From contig JAJYKL010000012.1 of the NCBI GenBank assembly GCA_021788625.1, positions 1 to 63,337 of the forward strand: DNA of 63,337 bases, in the 5' to 3' direction. Within the stretch, counting starts at the first letter, position 1. Each line of letters begins with the position of its first letter. The DNA is from Chloroflexota bacterium. Lineage in GTDB: Bacteria > Chloroflexota > Anaerolineae > J036 > Brachytrichaceae. The notes beneath the pieces were generated by a model. That model had not been told where the DNA came from. It did no database searches and saw nothing but the letters and a program-made list of their open reading frames with translations. Position numbers and translations under genes: made by a program. Below are positions 53,419 to 62,777 of the stretch, piece by piece.

Positions 53419-54063
53419 TTAGCAGTGGCTGCCATCGCGCACCAAACCCAGCGCCGCCAGCTTCACGCAGCTCGAGGTGTGATGCGTGTGGTGAATCCCG
53501 TGAATGCCCAGTGACTGTGCCACCTGCACGAACATGGGACGGTCCTCCAGATAAGCGACCTGCTCCGCGGGTTCCTGGGCGATGTCCAGGGCGATGCTAA
53601 AGATGTCCTGGTCGGGCTTGCGAAAGTGCACGAAAGAAGAGACGATGAAGAAATCCACGAAGTCGCCGAGGTTGAACGCCTTGATGCGGTATGTGGCGAG
53701 TTCGCGTCCCTCGTTACTCACCACCGCCACCTTCAACCCATAGCGCGCCTTCAACTCTTTGATGAGCCCAATGGTCTCGGGGAACGCCATTGATTGCGCG
53801 AACATGAATTCGCGGAACTGCTCTGGCGTGAACGGCCTTTGTTCGTAAAACACCACCCGGCTCAGGTACTCCTCCAGGGTGAGCTTCCCCACCTCGTAGG
53901 TGTCGAAGGTCAGGTGATGGCGTTCATTCATCTCGTCGAGGTCCAGGTTGAAGTGTTGCGCGGCCCGCTCGCGGGCATGGCGGTCCCAGCCGTTCGTGAG
54001 TAATACACCGCCGACGTCCAGAAACAATGCCGTGATGGCTTCGGAAGTCCGAACCTCACTCAT
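53419..54063 (-). CDS. HAD-superfamily hydrolase (subfamily IA)
   Basis: The ATG at 54063 with AAGGAGG gives 214 residues. HAD motifs: 'LFLDVGGVLL' (the second catalytic Asp is Gly, as in the DxGGV subgroup), 'VAVVSNEGRE' and 'HFRKPDQDIFSIAL' plus 'VAYLEDRPMFV'. The DxGGV variant lacks one acid of the DxDxT pair, so activity may be altered. It is separated from glgP by a nested palindrome. Confidence 0.88.
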   Translation of the reverse strand: MSEVRTSEAITALFLDVGGVLLTNGWDRHARERAAQHFNLDLDEMNERHHLTFDTYEVGKLTLEEYLSRVVFYEQRPFTPEQFREFMFAQSMAFPETIGLIKELKARYGLKVAVVSNEGRELATYRIKAFNLGDFVDFFIVSSFVHFRKPDQDIFSIALDIAQEPAEQVAYLEDRPMFVQVAQSLGIHGIHHTHHTSSCVKLAALGLVRDGSHC

Positions 54064-54084
54064 GCCATTCCTCCTTCCCATGCT

Positions 54085-54160
54085 TAAGATCCTATCCCGG
54101 TAGATGTCTGACTTCTCCGAGAAGTCAGACATCCGGGCGCCTGTCGGGATAGGTTCTTAA
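54085..54160. repeat. Nested palindrome, family member B (GATGTCTGACTTCTC)
   Basis: An inner 15-bp perfect inverted repeat (54103-54117 with 54119-54133, 1-nt centre) is framed by outer arms TTAAGATCCTATCCCG (54085-54100) and CGGGATAGGTTCTTAA (54145-54160), one mismatch. The outer right arm overlaps the glgP stop. Its core matches the hairpin at 35131-35164. Confidence 0.8.
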
Positions 54161-56715
54161 CGCTGCCACAGAATGTGCTGTTCTTCCAGAGGCACCGCCA
54201 CGCCGGGATGCTGTGGGATGATGCGCGCGGTGTAGTCATCTGCCGGACGGTTTGCCGGTACCGACGCCCGGTATACACCGCCGGCACCGCCGGATCCGAC
54301 CACACCTGTCATGGCGCGCGCAAACACCATAGGCTGCCGTACGGGTGCGCCGCCGTCCAGGCCGTTGGCATACAGTTCCACCTGCACCGCCTGCGGGTCG
54401 AGTTCGCCCAGGTAGACCTGCACTTCGAAGGTGATTTGCTCCCCGTCCGTTTCGACCGACACATCGCCGAAGCGCACCGGAGCCCACATCATCTGCAGGG
54501 CATGCCGCCAGTCGACGATCCGCCGGCCTGGCGCGCCTTTATCAGCAGAGCGCGTGCAGTATTCCTGTGCGGCTGCCAGGTAATGCTGCTCGGTATACTC
54601 GCGCACGGTGCGGTCGGCGGAAAAGCGGGGTGTCAGGTGTGCCATACTCTCGCGCATCCGCGCGACCCACGCTGTGGGGATGCCCTGGGCATCGCGCGTG
54701 TAAAACTCCGGTTTCACTTCGCGTTCGAGCAGCTCGTAGAGTGCTTCCGCTTCGGCGGCGTCCCAGGCGAGGTCGTCGCCATGTTCCTGGCCGTCGCCCA
54801 GTGCCCAGCCCACTTCAGGCGTATAGCTTTCAGCCCACCAGCCATCCAGTTCCGACAGGTTGATGCCACCGTTGACCAGCACTTTCATGCCGCTGGTCCC
54901 GCTGGCTTCCCAGGGCCGTCGCGGAGTGTTCACCCACACATCCACCCCCTGCACCAGTTTCTCGGTGAGCAGCATGTCGTAGTCGCTCAGGAAGATCACA
55001 TGCGAGCGCCCTTCATACTGGCGGATGAAGCGCATCCACTCCTGGATCATGGCCTTCCCTGCCTGGTCCGCCGGGTGCGCTTTGCCGGCGATGATGAGTT
55101 GCGCCGGGCGTTGAGGGTCGGTCAAAATGCGCAGCAGCCGCTGCGGGTCATGCAGTAACAGGTTGGGTCGTTTATAGGTCGCAAAGCGGCGTGCGAAGCC
55201 CAGCGTCAGCGCATTGGGGTCCAGCGTATGCTTCACCGCCTCGATCTCCGCAGCCGGTGCGTTGAAGGAGGCCAGTTGGATGGACAACCGCTCGCGAGAA
55301 TAATCGACGAGTGCCTTCCGCGCAGCGGAACGCATGCGCCACAGCCCGGCATCGTCCATGCGCTGGATGTCCTGCTCTGGCGCGTCTGGTGCCCCCATCC
55401 AGCGATCCTTCCCGCAGGCTCGAGACCACAGGTCGTCGGCGGCAGCCGATGTCCAGCTCGGCACATGCACGCCATTGGTCACATGGCCCACCGGTACCTC
55501 TTGCTCTGGCCAGCGCGGGAAAAGCGACTCAAAGAGCCTCCGGCTCACCTGGCCGTGCAATCGGCTCACGCCGTTCACTGCGCCGCTGCCGCGGATGGCC
55601 AGGTATGCCATGTTGAATGGCTCTGATGCGTCGTCGGGATTTTGGCGGCCCAGAGCCAGCAGGTCGCGGAACGGAATGCCAAGCCGTTTCTCGGCGTAAT
55701 AGCCGAGGTACTGCTCAATAAGTGCCGGATCGAAGCGGTCAAAGCCGGCAGGCACCGCCGTGTGGGTGGTGAAAAGGTTGCCTGCCCGTGTGACGGCCAG
55801 TGCAACGTTGAAAGGCTGTCCCGTCTCGTCCATGAAGGTATGAGCACGCTCCAGCACGGCGAAGGCCGCGTGCCCCTCGTTCAGGTGGCACACCTGTGGC
55901 CGGATGCCCAGCACGTGCAGCAGTCGCCAGCCGCCCAGGCCGAGTGCCAGCTCCTGTTTGAGGCGCAGCTCTGGTCCGCCTCCATACAGCTCACTGGTGA
56001 TGCCCCGGTGGATGGGAGGATTCGCCACGTCGTTGCTATCCAGCAGGTATAACCTGGCCCGGCCGACCCGCACCTGCCAGGCGCGCAGCCAGACCGAGTA
56101 TCCGGGTAGCATGACCTCCAGGCGCAGCCAATCTCCCTTTGCATCCCGCAACGGTGTAATGGGCAGTTGATTGGGGTCATTGTATGGAAAGAGGGCCTGT
56201 TGGGTGCCGTCCTTGTCGATCACCTGGCGGAAGTAGCCTTGTTGGTAGAGCAGCCCCACGCCAACCACTGGCACGCCCAGATCGCCGGCAGCCTTGAGCT
56301 GATCGCCGGCCACATTGCCCAACCCGCCAGAATAGATCGGCAGAGATTCACTCAGCATAAACTCCATGCTGAAGTAGGCTACATGGGTCAGCGCCGTCTG
56401 CGGATGGTTGCGCTGAAACCAGGCGGGTGCTTCCGCCTCAGCCTGCCTGGCCTGCACCAGGGAATCCACCCTGGCACGAAAAGCTGGGTCGGCCAGCACC
56501 TGTTTGAGTCGGGCCTGTGAAATCGTCTGTAAAACAACCCAGTGGTTGTGTGAAAGCTCCCACAGTGCCGGGTTGAGTTGTCGCCACACCTCGTCGGCGG
56601 CGTGATTCCACGACCAGCGCATGTCCAAGGCAAGTTCAGCTAAGGGTTCGAAGCCCTCCACATCAACTGGCCAGAAACTGGACAGTGGATTGTCCCTCAT
56701 CCCACGCACTGCCAT
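54157..56715 (-). CDS. glgP: Glycogen/alpha-glucan phosphorylase
   Basis: The ATG at 56715 has a good GGAGGTG site; an upstream ATG at 56742 lacks one. The 852-residue protein has the DUF3417-type N-terminus ('LDMRWSWNHAADEVWRQL'), the phosphorylase core, and the PLP-binding motif 'GTSGMKVLVNGGINLSELDGWW'. It releases glucose-1-phosphate from alpha-1,4-glucans by phosphorolysis. The next gene upstream is divergent. Confidence 0.95.
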   Translation of the reverse strand: MAVRGMRDNPLSSFWPVDVEGFEPLAELALDMRWSWNHAADEVWRQLNPALWELSHNHWVVLQTISQARLKQVLADPAFRARVDSLVQARQAEAEAPAWFQRNHPQTALTHVAYFSMEFMLSESLPIYSGGLGNVAGDQLKAAGDLGVPVVGVGLLYQQGYFRQVIDKDGTQQALFPYNDPNQLPITPLRDAKGDWLRLEVMLPGYSVWLRAWQVRVGRARLYLLDSNDVANPPIHRGITSELYGGGPELRLKQELALGLGGWRLLHVLGIRPQVCHLNEGHAAFAVLERAHTFMDETGQPFNVALAVTRAGNLFTTHTAVPAGFDRFDPALIEQYLGYYAEKRLGIPFRDLLALGRQNPDDASEPFNMAYLAIRGSGAVNGVSRLHGQVSRRLFESLFPRWPEQEVPVGHVTNGVHVPSWTSAAADDLWSRACGKDRWMGAPDAPEQDIQRMDDAGLWRMRSAARKALVDYSRERLSIQLASFNAPAAEIEAVKHTLDPNALTLGFARRFATYKRPNLLLHDPQRLLRILTDPQRPAQLIIAGKAHPADQAGKAMIQEWMRFIRQYEGRSHVIFLSDYDMLLTEKLVQGVDVWVNTPRRPWEASGTSGMKVLVNGGINLSELDGWWAESYTPEVGWALGDGQEHGDDLAWDAAEAEALYELLEREVKPEFYTRDAQGIPTAWVARMRESMAHLTPRFSADRTVREYTEQHYLAAAQEYCTRSADKGAPGRRIVDWRHALQMMWAPVRFGDVSVETDGEQITFEVQVYLGELDPQAVQVELYANGLDGGAPVRQPMVFARAMTGVVGSGGAGGVYRASVPANRPADDYTARIIPQHPGVAVPLEEQHILWQR

Positions 56716-56889
56716 ACGCCACCTCCAGGCAAAAAAGTCCATTCACCTTGATGTTACACGGACGACGCAATCTTACAACGCTCCGGCCGGGATTTCACGC
56801 CGCTCCGTCAGATATCACCGCATGGTCGGGTGTGTTGCGTCAAGTAAATGGTCGGGCATCAGATTGCTATTGACGCGCCGTCAATTTTG

Positions 56890-56939
56890 GTATAGATTTG
56901 TTTAGTTTTGTTTAGAATTGATCATATTTAAGTCTATAC
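56890..56939 (+). promoter_or_regulatory. AT-rich operator-like inverted repeat before the HTH-hemA operon
   Basis: GTATAGA (56890-56896) and TCTATAC (56933-56939) form perfect 7-bp arms. A TTGACG box at 56870 and the direct repeats TTTGTTTAG at 56897-56915 lie in the same AT-rich stretch. It may be an autoregulatory site for the HTH protein at 56961. Confidence 0.45.
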
Positions 56940-56960
56940 AAGTTTTTATGAGATACACTG

Positions 56961-57593
56961 ATGACCGATCATGATCAGCCGGGCGGGAAGCCCTGGCTCA
57001 GTCTGAGTGAAGCCGCTCAGCAGTTGGGCGTCCATCCCATAACATTACGCCGTTGGGCTGATGCCGGTGAGATTGGCCACATGCTTACAGCCGGCGGCCA
57101 CCGGCGCTTCGCTGTACAGGAGATCCGGCGTTTTGCCGCCGAACGCCAGCGTAACGCCTCTACCCATATCGAGCAGGCCTGGGTGGATACCGCCACGCTG
57201 CGTACGCAAGCGGTGATCCATAGCCACCACACTGTGCCCTGGATGCGGGTATTTGACGAGCGGGATCGCGAGCTGAGCCGCACACTCGGGCGGCGGCTGA
57301 TGGCGATCGTGCTGCAATATGTCTCATCGGGTGAAGGGGGTGACCTCTTGCTTGACGAGGCGCGTGCCATCGGCGAGAAGTATGCGTTGAGCGCCATCGG
57401 GCATGGCCTGCCCATTTCCACGGTGTTGGAAACGACCATGTCATTCCGCGACGCCTTGCTGGACTCGGCTATGTTGGTGGCAGGCGGCGACACAGTGCGA
57501 GACAACGCGCGATTGCTGCGGCGCATCAACGCACTGCTTAACGTCGTGCAATTGGCTGTTGCACATGTTTACGACGCACCGGGTAAGCCATGA
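56961..57593 (+). CDS. MerR/excisionase-type HTH regulator with C-terminal helical sensor
   Basis: The 210-residue protein has a MerR/excisionase-like HTH (residues 13-60: 'LSLSEAAQQLGVHPITLRRWADAGEI') and a C-terminal all-helical region with 'HHTVPWMRVFDERDRELSRTLGRRLM', similar in style to RsbR-N or globin-like sensors. It overlaps hemA by 4 bp, which suggests that it regulates tetrapyrrole synthesis. The ligand is unknown. Confidence 0.75.
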   Translation: MTDHDQPGGKPWLSLSEAAQQLGVHPITLRRWADAGEIGHMLTAGGHRRFAVQEIRRFAAERQRNASTHIEQAWVDTATLRTQAVIHSHHTVPWMRVFDERDRELSRTLGRRLMAIVLQYVSSGEGGDLLLDEARAIGEKYALSAIGHGLPISTVLETTMSFRDALLDSAMLVAGGDTVRDNARLLRRINALLNVVQLAVAHVYDAPGKP

Positions 57594-58993
57594 CTCTTCT
57601 CAGCCTCAGCATTTCATTTCACACGACGCCCATCGAACTGCGTGAACAGTTTTCTCCCGATGCGCCATCTCTCGCGGCCGCGCTCAGGCTCTTCCGCGAG
57701 TGGCGGAATGTGCACCTGGAGCCGGGCGCGGAACTCGCGATTCTATCCACGTGCAACCGGCTGGAGCTGTATCTGGCCTCACCAGGCTCGGCCACGGACG
57801 ATGTCTTCGCATCACTGTTGGATTACACTGCCACTGTGTTCGACACGCCGGCCGGGCGCATCCATCCCTATCTCAATCGGTACGAGGGCACCGGCGCAGT
57901 GCGCCACCTGTGTCGTGTCGCCTCAGGGCTCGACTCAATGGTGCTGGGCGAGGCGCAGATCCTGGGACAGGTGGGCGAGGCTGGCGAGCTCGCATCGCGC
58001 GAGGGCACGCTCGGCCCGACACTCGCCGCTGTGTTTCGCTCCGCGATCCGAGCCGGCAAACGCGCGCAGTCTGAAACAGCGATTGGCCAGAACCCCGCCA
58101 GCGCCGGTTCCGTGGCTGTGCACCTGGCGGCGCAGATAGTGGGACAGGCCGCACTGCCTGGCGCGCAGGTGCTGGTGGTGGGCGCTGGAGAGATGGCTGA
58201 GCTGGTGGTCAAGGCATTGCATGCGCGCGGCGCCAGACACCTGGTGGTAACCAACCGTACGTACACCCATGCCGTCGCACTGGCGCGCCGCTGGAACGGG
58301 CAGCCGGCCAGCCTTGACGACCTGGGTCAGGTGCTGGGCGCAGCCGACATTGCCATCACGTCCACCGGCGCCTCACGCCCCGTCATCACTACCAGCCAGG
58401 TGCGCCAGACCATGCAATCACGCCCGGATCGGCCTCTGGTCCTGATTGACATCGCCATGCCGCGAGATGTTGAGCCGGCGGCAGGTGACGTGCCGGGTGT
58501 GCGCCTGTTCAATCTGGACGACCTGCGTGCACACCTGGAGGAGTCGATCTCGGAGCGCCAGCGGCAGGTTCCACTCGTCGAGGCCATCGTGGATCAGGAG
58601 CTGGAGGCATTCCAGGCCTGGTCGCGCGCCGCACAGGTGGGTCCTGTCATCGCCAGCCTGCGCAGGAAGGCGGAAGCTATTCGCCAGCGTGAATTGGAGC
58701 GCGCGCTGCGCCACCTGCCGGACCTGGACCCTCAGGCGCGCGAATACCTCCAGGGCATGACGCGTGCGCTGATGAACAAGCTGCTGCATGAACCGACCAG
58801 CCGCCTGCGTGCTGCCGCCGATGGCAGCCACGCCGCCGAATACGCCGAGTCCGTCAGTTACCTGTTTGGGTTGGGTGACAACTTGTCATGCGTAGAACTG
58901 CGGCGCGCAGAGCCGCAACAGCCTGCGGAGTGTGCTCCGGCACACGCCGCACCAGGCCGGGATGAACCCCGGCCAGCAGAGGAGTCATCCTGA
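57590..58993 (+). CDS. hemA: Glutamyl-tRNA reductase
   Basis: The 467-residue enzyme has the catalytic Cys55 in 'STCNRLELY', the 'GLDSMVLGEAQILGQ' motif, an NADPH fold 'VLVVGAGEMAELVVKAL' and the C-terminal dimerisation helices with 'YLQGMTRALMNKLLHEPTSRL'. The N-terminal start SISFHTTPIELRE matches the family's NHKTAPVxxRE. It makes glutamate-1-semialdehyde, the first step of heme synthesis by the C5 route. Confidence 0.95.
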   Translation: MTLLSLSISFHTTPIELREQFSPDAPSLAAALRLFREWRNVHLEPGAELAILSTCNRLELYLASPGSATDDVFASLLDYTATVFDTPAGRIHPYLNRYEGTGAVRHLCRVASGLDSMVLGEAQILGQVGEAGELASREGTLGPTLAAVFRSAIRAGKRAQSETAIGQNPASAGSVAVHLAAQIVGQAALPGAQVLVVGAGEMAELVVKALHARGARHLVVTNRTYTHAVALARRWNGQPASLDDLGQVLGAADIAITSTGASRPVITTSQVRQTMQSRPDRPLVLIDIAMPRDVEPAAGDVPGVRLFNLDDLRAHLEESISERQRQVPLVEAIVDQELEAFQAWSRAAQVGPVIASLRRKAEAIRQRELERALRHLPDLDPQAREYLQGMTRALMNKLLHEPTSRLRAAADGSHAAEYAESVSYLFGLGDNLSCVELRRAEPQQPAECAPAHAAPGRDEPRPAEESS

Positions 58994-60210
58994 TGCCCCA
59001 CACGAGTCTGGCGCCCGAGGCGGCTCGAGAGCGCCACACCCATGATCATCACATGATCGAAGCCGACTTTGACCTCGCGCCGTTTACCATCGCCTGGGAG
59101 GTTACGCGCGCCTGCGCGTACCGGTGTGTGCATTGCCGTGCCGATGCGCAGCACCAGCGCGACAGCCGCGAACTCACCACACTGGAAGGCAAACAACTCA
59201 TCGATCGCTTCAAGGCGTTTGGCAATCCCATTCTGGTCTTCACCGGCGGTGACCCGATGATGCGACCGGACCTGTTCGAGCTGATCGAGTACGCCACGGC
59301 TCAGGGTCTGCGCTGCTCGCTCACTCCCACCGCCACCGCCCTGCCCACGGCTGAGCGGCTGCGCCGGGCGCAAGCCGCCGGGGTCCGGCGCATCGCGCTC
59401 AGCCTCGACGCGCCTACGCCGGAAGTGCACGACGCGTTCCGCCAGGTGCCCGGCTCCTGGGAGCGCACGATGGCGATTGCCCGTGCGGCCCAGTCGATTG
59501 GCCTGGCCGCACAGATCAACACCACCGTCGCTCAACACAATCACCACCTGCTGCCGGATATGGTGGCGTTCCTCCAGGAGGTCGGTGCCGTGCAGTGGAG
59601 CCTGTTCTTCCTGGTGCCTACCGGCCGCGCGCAGGCAGGGCAGATGATCTCGGCGCAGGAGCACGAGCGGCTGTTCAACTGGCTGTACGACCTGGCGCGC
59701 ACGGCCCCCTTCGACATCAAGACGACTGCCGCGCCGATGTACCGGCGCGTCGCCATTGAGCACGCCCGTGCAGAAGTGAACATGCAAGCGCATGCGGATG
59801 GCGCACAGGGCCACGGCAGCCCCCCTCAAAGCGGCCCCGCTCACAGCAGCCTTGCCCAGGCTATCACCTTTCGTGGCGCGGGATTCCAGTACACCGATGG
59901 GTTGAACCGCCCCGTGAAGGGCGTGAACGATGGGCGTGGCTTCCTGTTTATCTCTCACATCGGTGACATCATGCCGTCGGGCTTCCTGCCCATCGCCGTC
60001 GCCAACGTGCGCCAGGCCGACGTGGTGGACGTCTACCGCCACCACCCGACCTTCAAGGCGCTGCGCGACCCGGCGCTGCTCAAGGGCAAGTGCGGCCGCT
60101 GCGAGTACCGCGTGGTGTGCGGCGGGCAGCGCGGCCGGGCCTACGCCCTCACCGGCGACTACCTCGAGAGCGACCCCGCGTGCGCGTATGAGCCGGCGCC
60201 GCGCGCCTGA
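58993..60210 (+). CDS. Radical SAM/SPASM heme-biosynthesis-like protein
   Basis: The start codon overlaps the hemA stop by 1 bp (TGATG). The 405-residue protein has the radical SAM motif CAYRCVHC (residues 37-44) and a C-terminal SPASM-like CGRCEYRVVCGG ... DPAC segment. It resembles the TIGR04053/AhbD-type family that acts in alternative or modified heme synthesis. An insert of Gly/Ser/His/Gln residues lies near residue 270. Coupling to hemA supports a tetrapyrrole role. Confidence 0.85.
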   Translation: MPHTSLAPEAARERHTHDHHMIEADFDLAPFTIAWEVTRACAYRCVHCRADAQHQRDSRELTTLEGKQLIDRFKAFGNPILVFTGGDPMMRPDLFELIEYATAQGLRCSLTPTATALPTAERLRRAQAAGVRRIALSLDAPTPEVHDAFRQVPGSWERTMAIARAAQSIGLAAQINTTVAQHNHHLLPDMVAFLQEVGAVQWSLFFLVPTGRAQAGQMISAQEHERLFNWLYDLARTAPFDIKTTAAPMYRRVAIEHARAEVNMQAHADGAQGHGSPPQSGPAHSSLAQAITFRGAGFQYTDGLNRPVKGVNDGRGFLFISHIGDIMPSGFLPIAVANVRQADVVDVYRHHPTFKALRDPALLKGKCGRCEYRVVCGGQRGRAYALTGDYLESDPACAYEPAPRA

Positions 60211-60284
60211 ACGCCGGCGCGTGACCCGCCCCGCGCGACCCGCCCTGCGCGACGCCCGCTTATCTTCAGCAAGCCACGCCCCGA

Positions 60285-61058
60285 TCAGGGGCTGTTCGGC
60301 GGCGCATTCGCCATCCTGCGCAGGATGGCGAGAATGGCGGCGGGGATTGGGTGGCGGGCCTGGTTGTTTTCCCACAGCAGCGTGCGCGTGTCAGGCCCGT
60401 GCTGCCAACCGGTTATCAGCAGTAGGCCGCTCAGCCGCTGGTACCGGTGCAGGAAGTCGCGCGAGTCGCCGAACCCGTGCCGCGTAAAGTACGCTTCTTC
60501 CTTGTTCGAGGCACGCCTGAGGAGCGCCCGGGTGGTTGCCACGACGTCGGCCTCTTGGTAAGGTTCACCGTCCGCCAACAAGGCCAGCACGTTGATCGCG
60601 CCCGGCTGCATCTGACCCAGCTTCTCACACACCGTACCGGCCAACCGCGCGTCTTCGCCGTTGGGCGCCGCCGGTACGGGCGCGTTAGACGCGTCTCGCG
60701 GTCTGGCACGCTGGCGGGTCACCTCGAGGTGAAAAGGCAGGTGGCCCTTGTAGAGAACCGTGAAGTCGGGGGCACGTTGGCCGCCGACGCCTTGCGGCTC
60801 GTACTGCACGGTGAAGCGGGGTTCCTGCACCAGGAGGTACGCCACGGCAAGCTCACACCGCAGGTCGTGCAGCCCCTCGGGATCACGGGCACTGCGCGCC
60901 TTCTTGCGGATCTTGTCGCGGTACGCCTCGGCGAACGCTCGGAAGCGCTTCGACGTGCCCAACCACTCCGCCATGTCCGGCGCGAGCGGATGCGCCGCAC
61001 TGCCCACGATCTCGACCAGCAGTGCGCTGACCGCGGCGGGCAACTGGGTGCGCTGCAT
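60285..61058 (-). CDS. Hypothetical protein, possible PD-(D/E)xK nuclease fold
   Basis: The 257-residue protein has 'APDFTVLYKGHLPFHLEVTRQ', a strand-turn-strand pattern resembling the D...ExK nuclease core, though the Lys is replaced by Thr-Arg. The N-terminus is helical. No partner methylase or toxin gene is adjacent. The function is unknown. Confidence 0.5.
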   Translation of the reverse strand: MQRTQLPAAVSALLVEIVGSAAHPLAPDMAEWLGTSKRFRAFAEAYRDKIRKKARSARDPEGLHDLRCELAVAYLLVQEPRFTVQYEPQGVGGQRAPDFTVLYKGHLPFHLEVTRQRARPRDASNAPVPAAPNGEDARLAGTVCEKLGQMQPGAINVLALLADGEPYQEADVVATTRALLRRASNKEEAYFTRHGFGDSRDFLHRYQRLSGLLLITGWQHGPDTRTLLWENNQARHPIPAAILAILRRMANAPPNSP

Positions 61059-61132
61059 AACCTCACCGACCTCCCCCTAACCTGTTGTGCCGATTCTAAG
61101 GCATGTGGTGGAGTGGGGCAGGGACGGTTGGG

Positions 61133-61175
61133 CGCGCCACGTGGCTGCGGCCACGAGGCTGCGGCCACGTGGCCG
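61133..61175. repeat. Palindromic CACGTGG/CTGCGGCCACG repeat
   Basis: Two copies of CTGCGGCCACG are flanked by GCCACGTGGC palindromes in the 129-bp gap before the PRC-barrel gene. The sequence can form a GC-rich hairpin. No T-run follows. Confidence 0.45.
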
Positions 61176-61187
61176 GGCGTAGTTCGT

Positions 61188-61856
61188 TCAGGTGCGACTC
61201 CCGCCTAAGGCGTGGTGACGGTGTATCGGGATGCTGGGCAGCGACTCGATCTGTCGCCTGTCGATGTTCAGATACACCGCTTCCTCGGTGGTCTTGCTGA
61301 TCTCGGAGACGGGGATGGATACGTCCTTTTGCCCCCACAGGTGCCCCTCGCGCATCACGAGGTGCGTGATGTGGCCGGTCTCCGGGTGCACCAGGAACTC
61401 GTCCACGCGGCCCACGGGACCGTCCGTCGCCTCCACGCGCGTGCCGCGCCGCACCGCCAGTTCGCCCGGCGGGACCTGTGGGACCTCCACCGGTATACGG
61501 AATTCCTGTTCGGGCTCGACGTAAGGGTAGTAGTACATGTAAGACGCCGCGTGACCTTCGGCCACGTAACTGGGCATTTTTTCCTCGATGTACTCTTTCT
61601 GGTTAAACGGATCCATGTGCCTCAGCTCTTCGCGGGTGTTGCGTAAGAGGATGAAGTCGTCCGTCGCCGTTTCCACCGCGCTCAGCGGCACGATGTACTC
61701 CGTGTGTGGCGCTGTTGCATGCCTGACGACCAGGTCGGTTACTTTCTCGGTGACGGGGTTCATCAACACGTAGGTCGATTTCCCAAAGACGCCATCCGAG
61801 CAACGCACTTCCGCATTCACAGGAATGGGCCTGTCCTCAGCACCTGGATTCCCCAT
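61188..61856 (-). CDS. PRC-barrel domain protein
   Basis: The ATG at 61856 with GGAGGTG gives 222 residues. Two PRC-barrel-like domains are present: the N-terminal one (residues 10-70) and the C-terminal one with 'VEATDGPVGRVDEFLVHPETGHITHLVMREG'. Between them is an acidic linker and Tyr-rich stretch. Members bind RNA or proteins; the precise role is unknown. Confidence 0.82.
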   Translation of the reverse strand: MGNPGAEDRPIPVNAEVRCSDGVFGKSTYVLMNPVTEKVTDLVVRHATAPHTEYIVPLSAVETATDDFILLRNTREELRHMDPFNQKEYIEEKMPSYVAEGHAASYMYYYPYVEPEQEFRIPVEVPQVPPGELAVRRGTRVEATDGPVGRVDEFLVHPETGHITHLVMREGHLWGQKDVSIPVSEISKTTEEAVYLNIDRRQIESLPSIPIHRHHALGGSRT

Positions 61857-62086
61857 TTTGGCACCTCCAACCGCGTACAATTGCGTCTCGTTCTCCCATG
61901 AACTCGACGAGTCAATCCATCATACATCCGTCCGAACGCGCTCGTGGCGGGGCTCCTGCTCATGGCCGGCCTGTACGCCTGCACGCGCTTCTTCATCACC
62001 CTCGAACCGGTCGGGGCAGTCTCGAGCCCACGAGCAGGGTCAACATACATGACGAGACTTCGCGCTAAAGGGCCTATCATGCGGTG

Positions 62087-62776
62087 ATGGCGCATTACAC
62101 CTGGCTCCTCTTCGACGCAGATGGCACACTGTTCGACTATGAGAAAGCTGAAGCCCAGGCGTTGCAGGCCACGTTCGAGCAGTTCGGGCAGCCTTATGCA
62201 ACGAGCCACCTGGACCTCTATCACCCCATCAACGAACAGCTCTGGCTCGAGCTGGAGCGCGGCCTCGTGACGCCCGCTGAGCTGCAGGTGCGGCGCTTCG
62301 AGCGCCTGCTCGACGCGCTCGGACTGCACGGCGACGCACAGGCTTTTGGCACGCGCTACCTGCAAAACCTGGCCGGCGCGTGGGCGCTGTTGGATGGCGC
62401 AGAGGAGGTGGTGCGCACCCTGAGCCGGACGTACCACCTGCTGGTCATCACCAACGGGCTGCGGGACGTACAGCGTCCCCGGCTGCAGGCGTCGCCCATC
62501 GGACGCTACTTCGACGATGTGGTCATCTCCGAGGAAGTGGGCGCCGCCAAACCGAGCCGCGTCTTCTTCGATGTGGCGTTTGCACGCATGGGTCAGCCAG
62601 ACCGGCGGCAGGTCCTGCTCATCGGCGACAGCCTGAGCGCCGATATCCGCGGTGGCATCGACTACGACCTCGACACGTGCTGGTTCAATCCGCGCCACCT
62701 GCCGCGGCCGGAGGGCCTCGATATCCGCTACGAGATCCATGCGCTGCCACAACTTTTGAATTTGCTGGGAGAGTAA
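62087..62776 (+). CDS. YjjG-like HAD pyrimidine nucleotidase
   Basis: The ATG at 62087 gives 229 residues. HAD motifs are 'LFDADGTLFDYEKAE', 'LLVITNGLRDVQRPRL', 'GAAKPSRVFFDVAF' and 'VLLIGDSLSADIRGGI'. This order and the cap are those of YjjG-type noncanonical nucleotide phosphatases. A GTG just upstream is in frame. It abuts the membrane protein gene. Confidence 0.88.
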   Translation: MAHYTWLLFDADGTLFDYEKAEAQALQATFEQFGQPYATSHLDLYHPINEQLWLELERGLVTPAELQVRRFERLLDALGLHGDAQAFGTRYLQNLAGAWALLDGAEEVVRTLSRTYHLLVITNGLRDVQRPRLQASPIGRYFDDVVISEEVGAAKPSRVFFDVAFARMGQPDRRQVLLIGDSLSADIRGGIDYDLDTCWFNPRHLPRPEGLDIRYEIHALPQLLNLLGE

Positions 62777-62777
62777 C

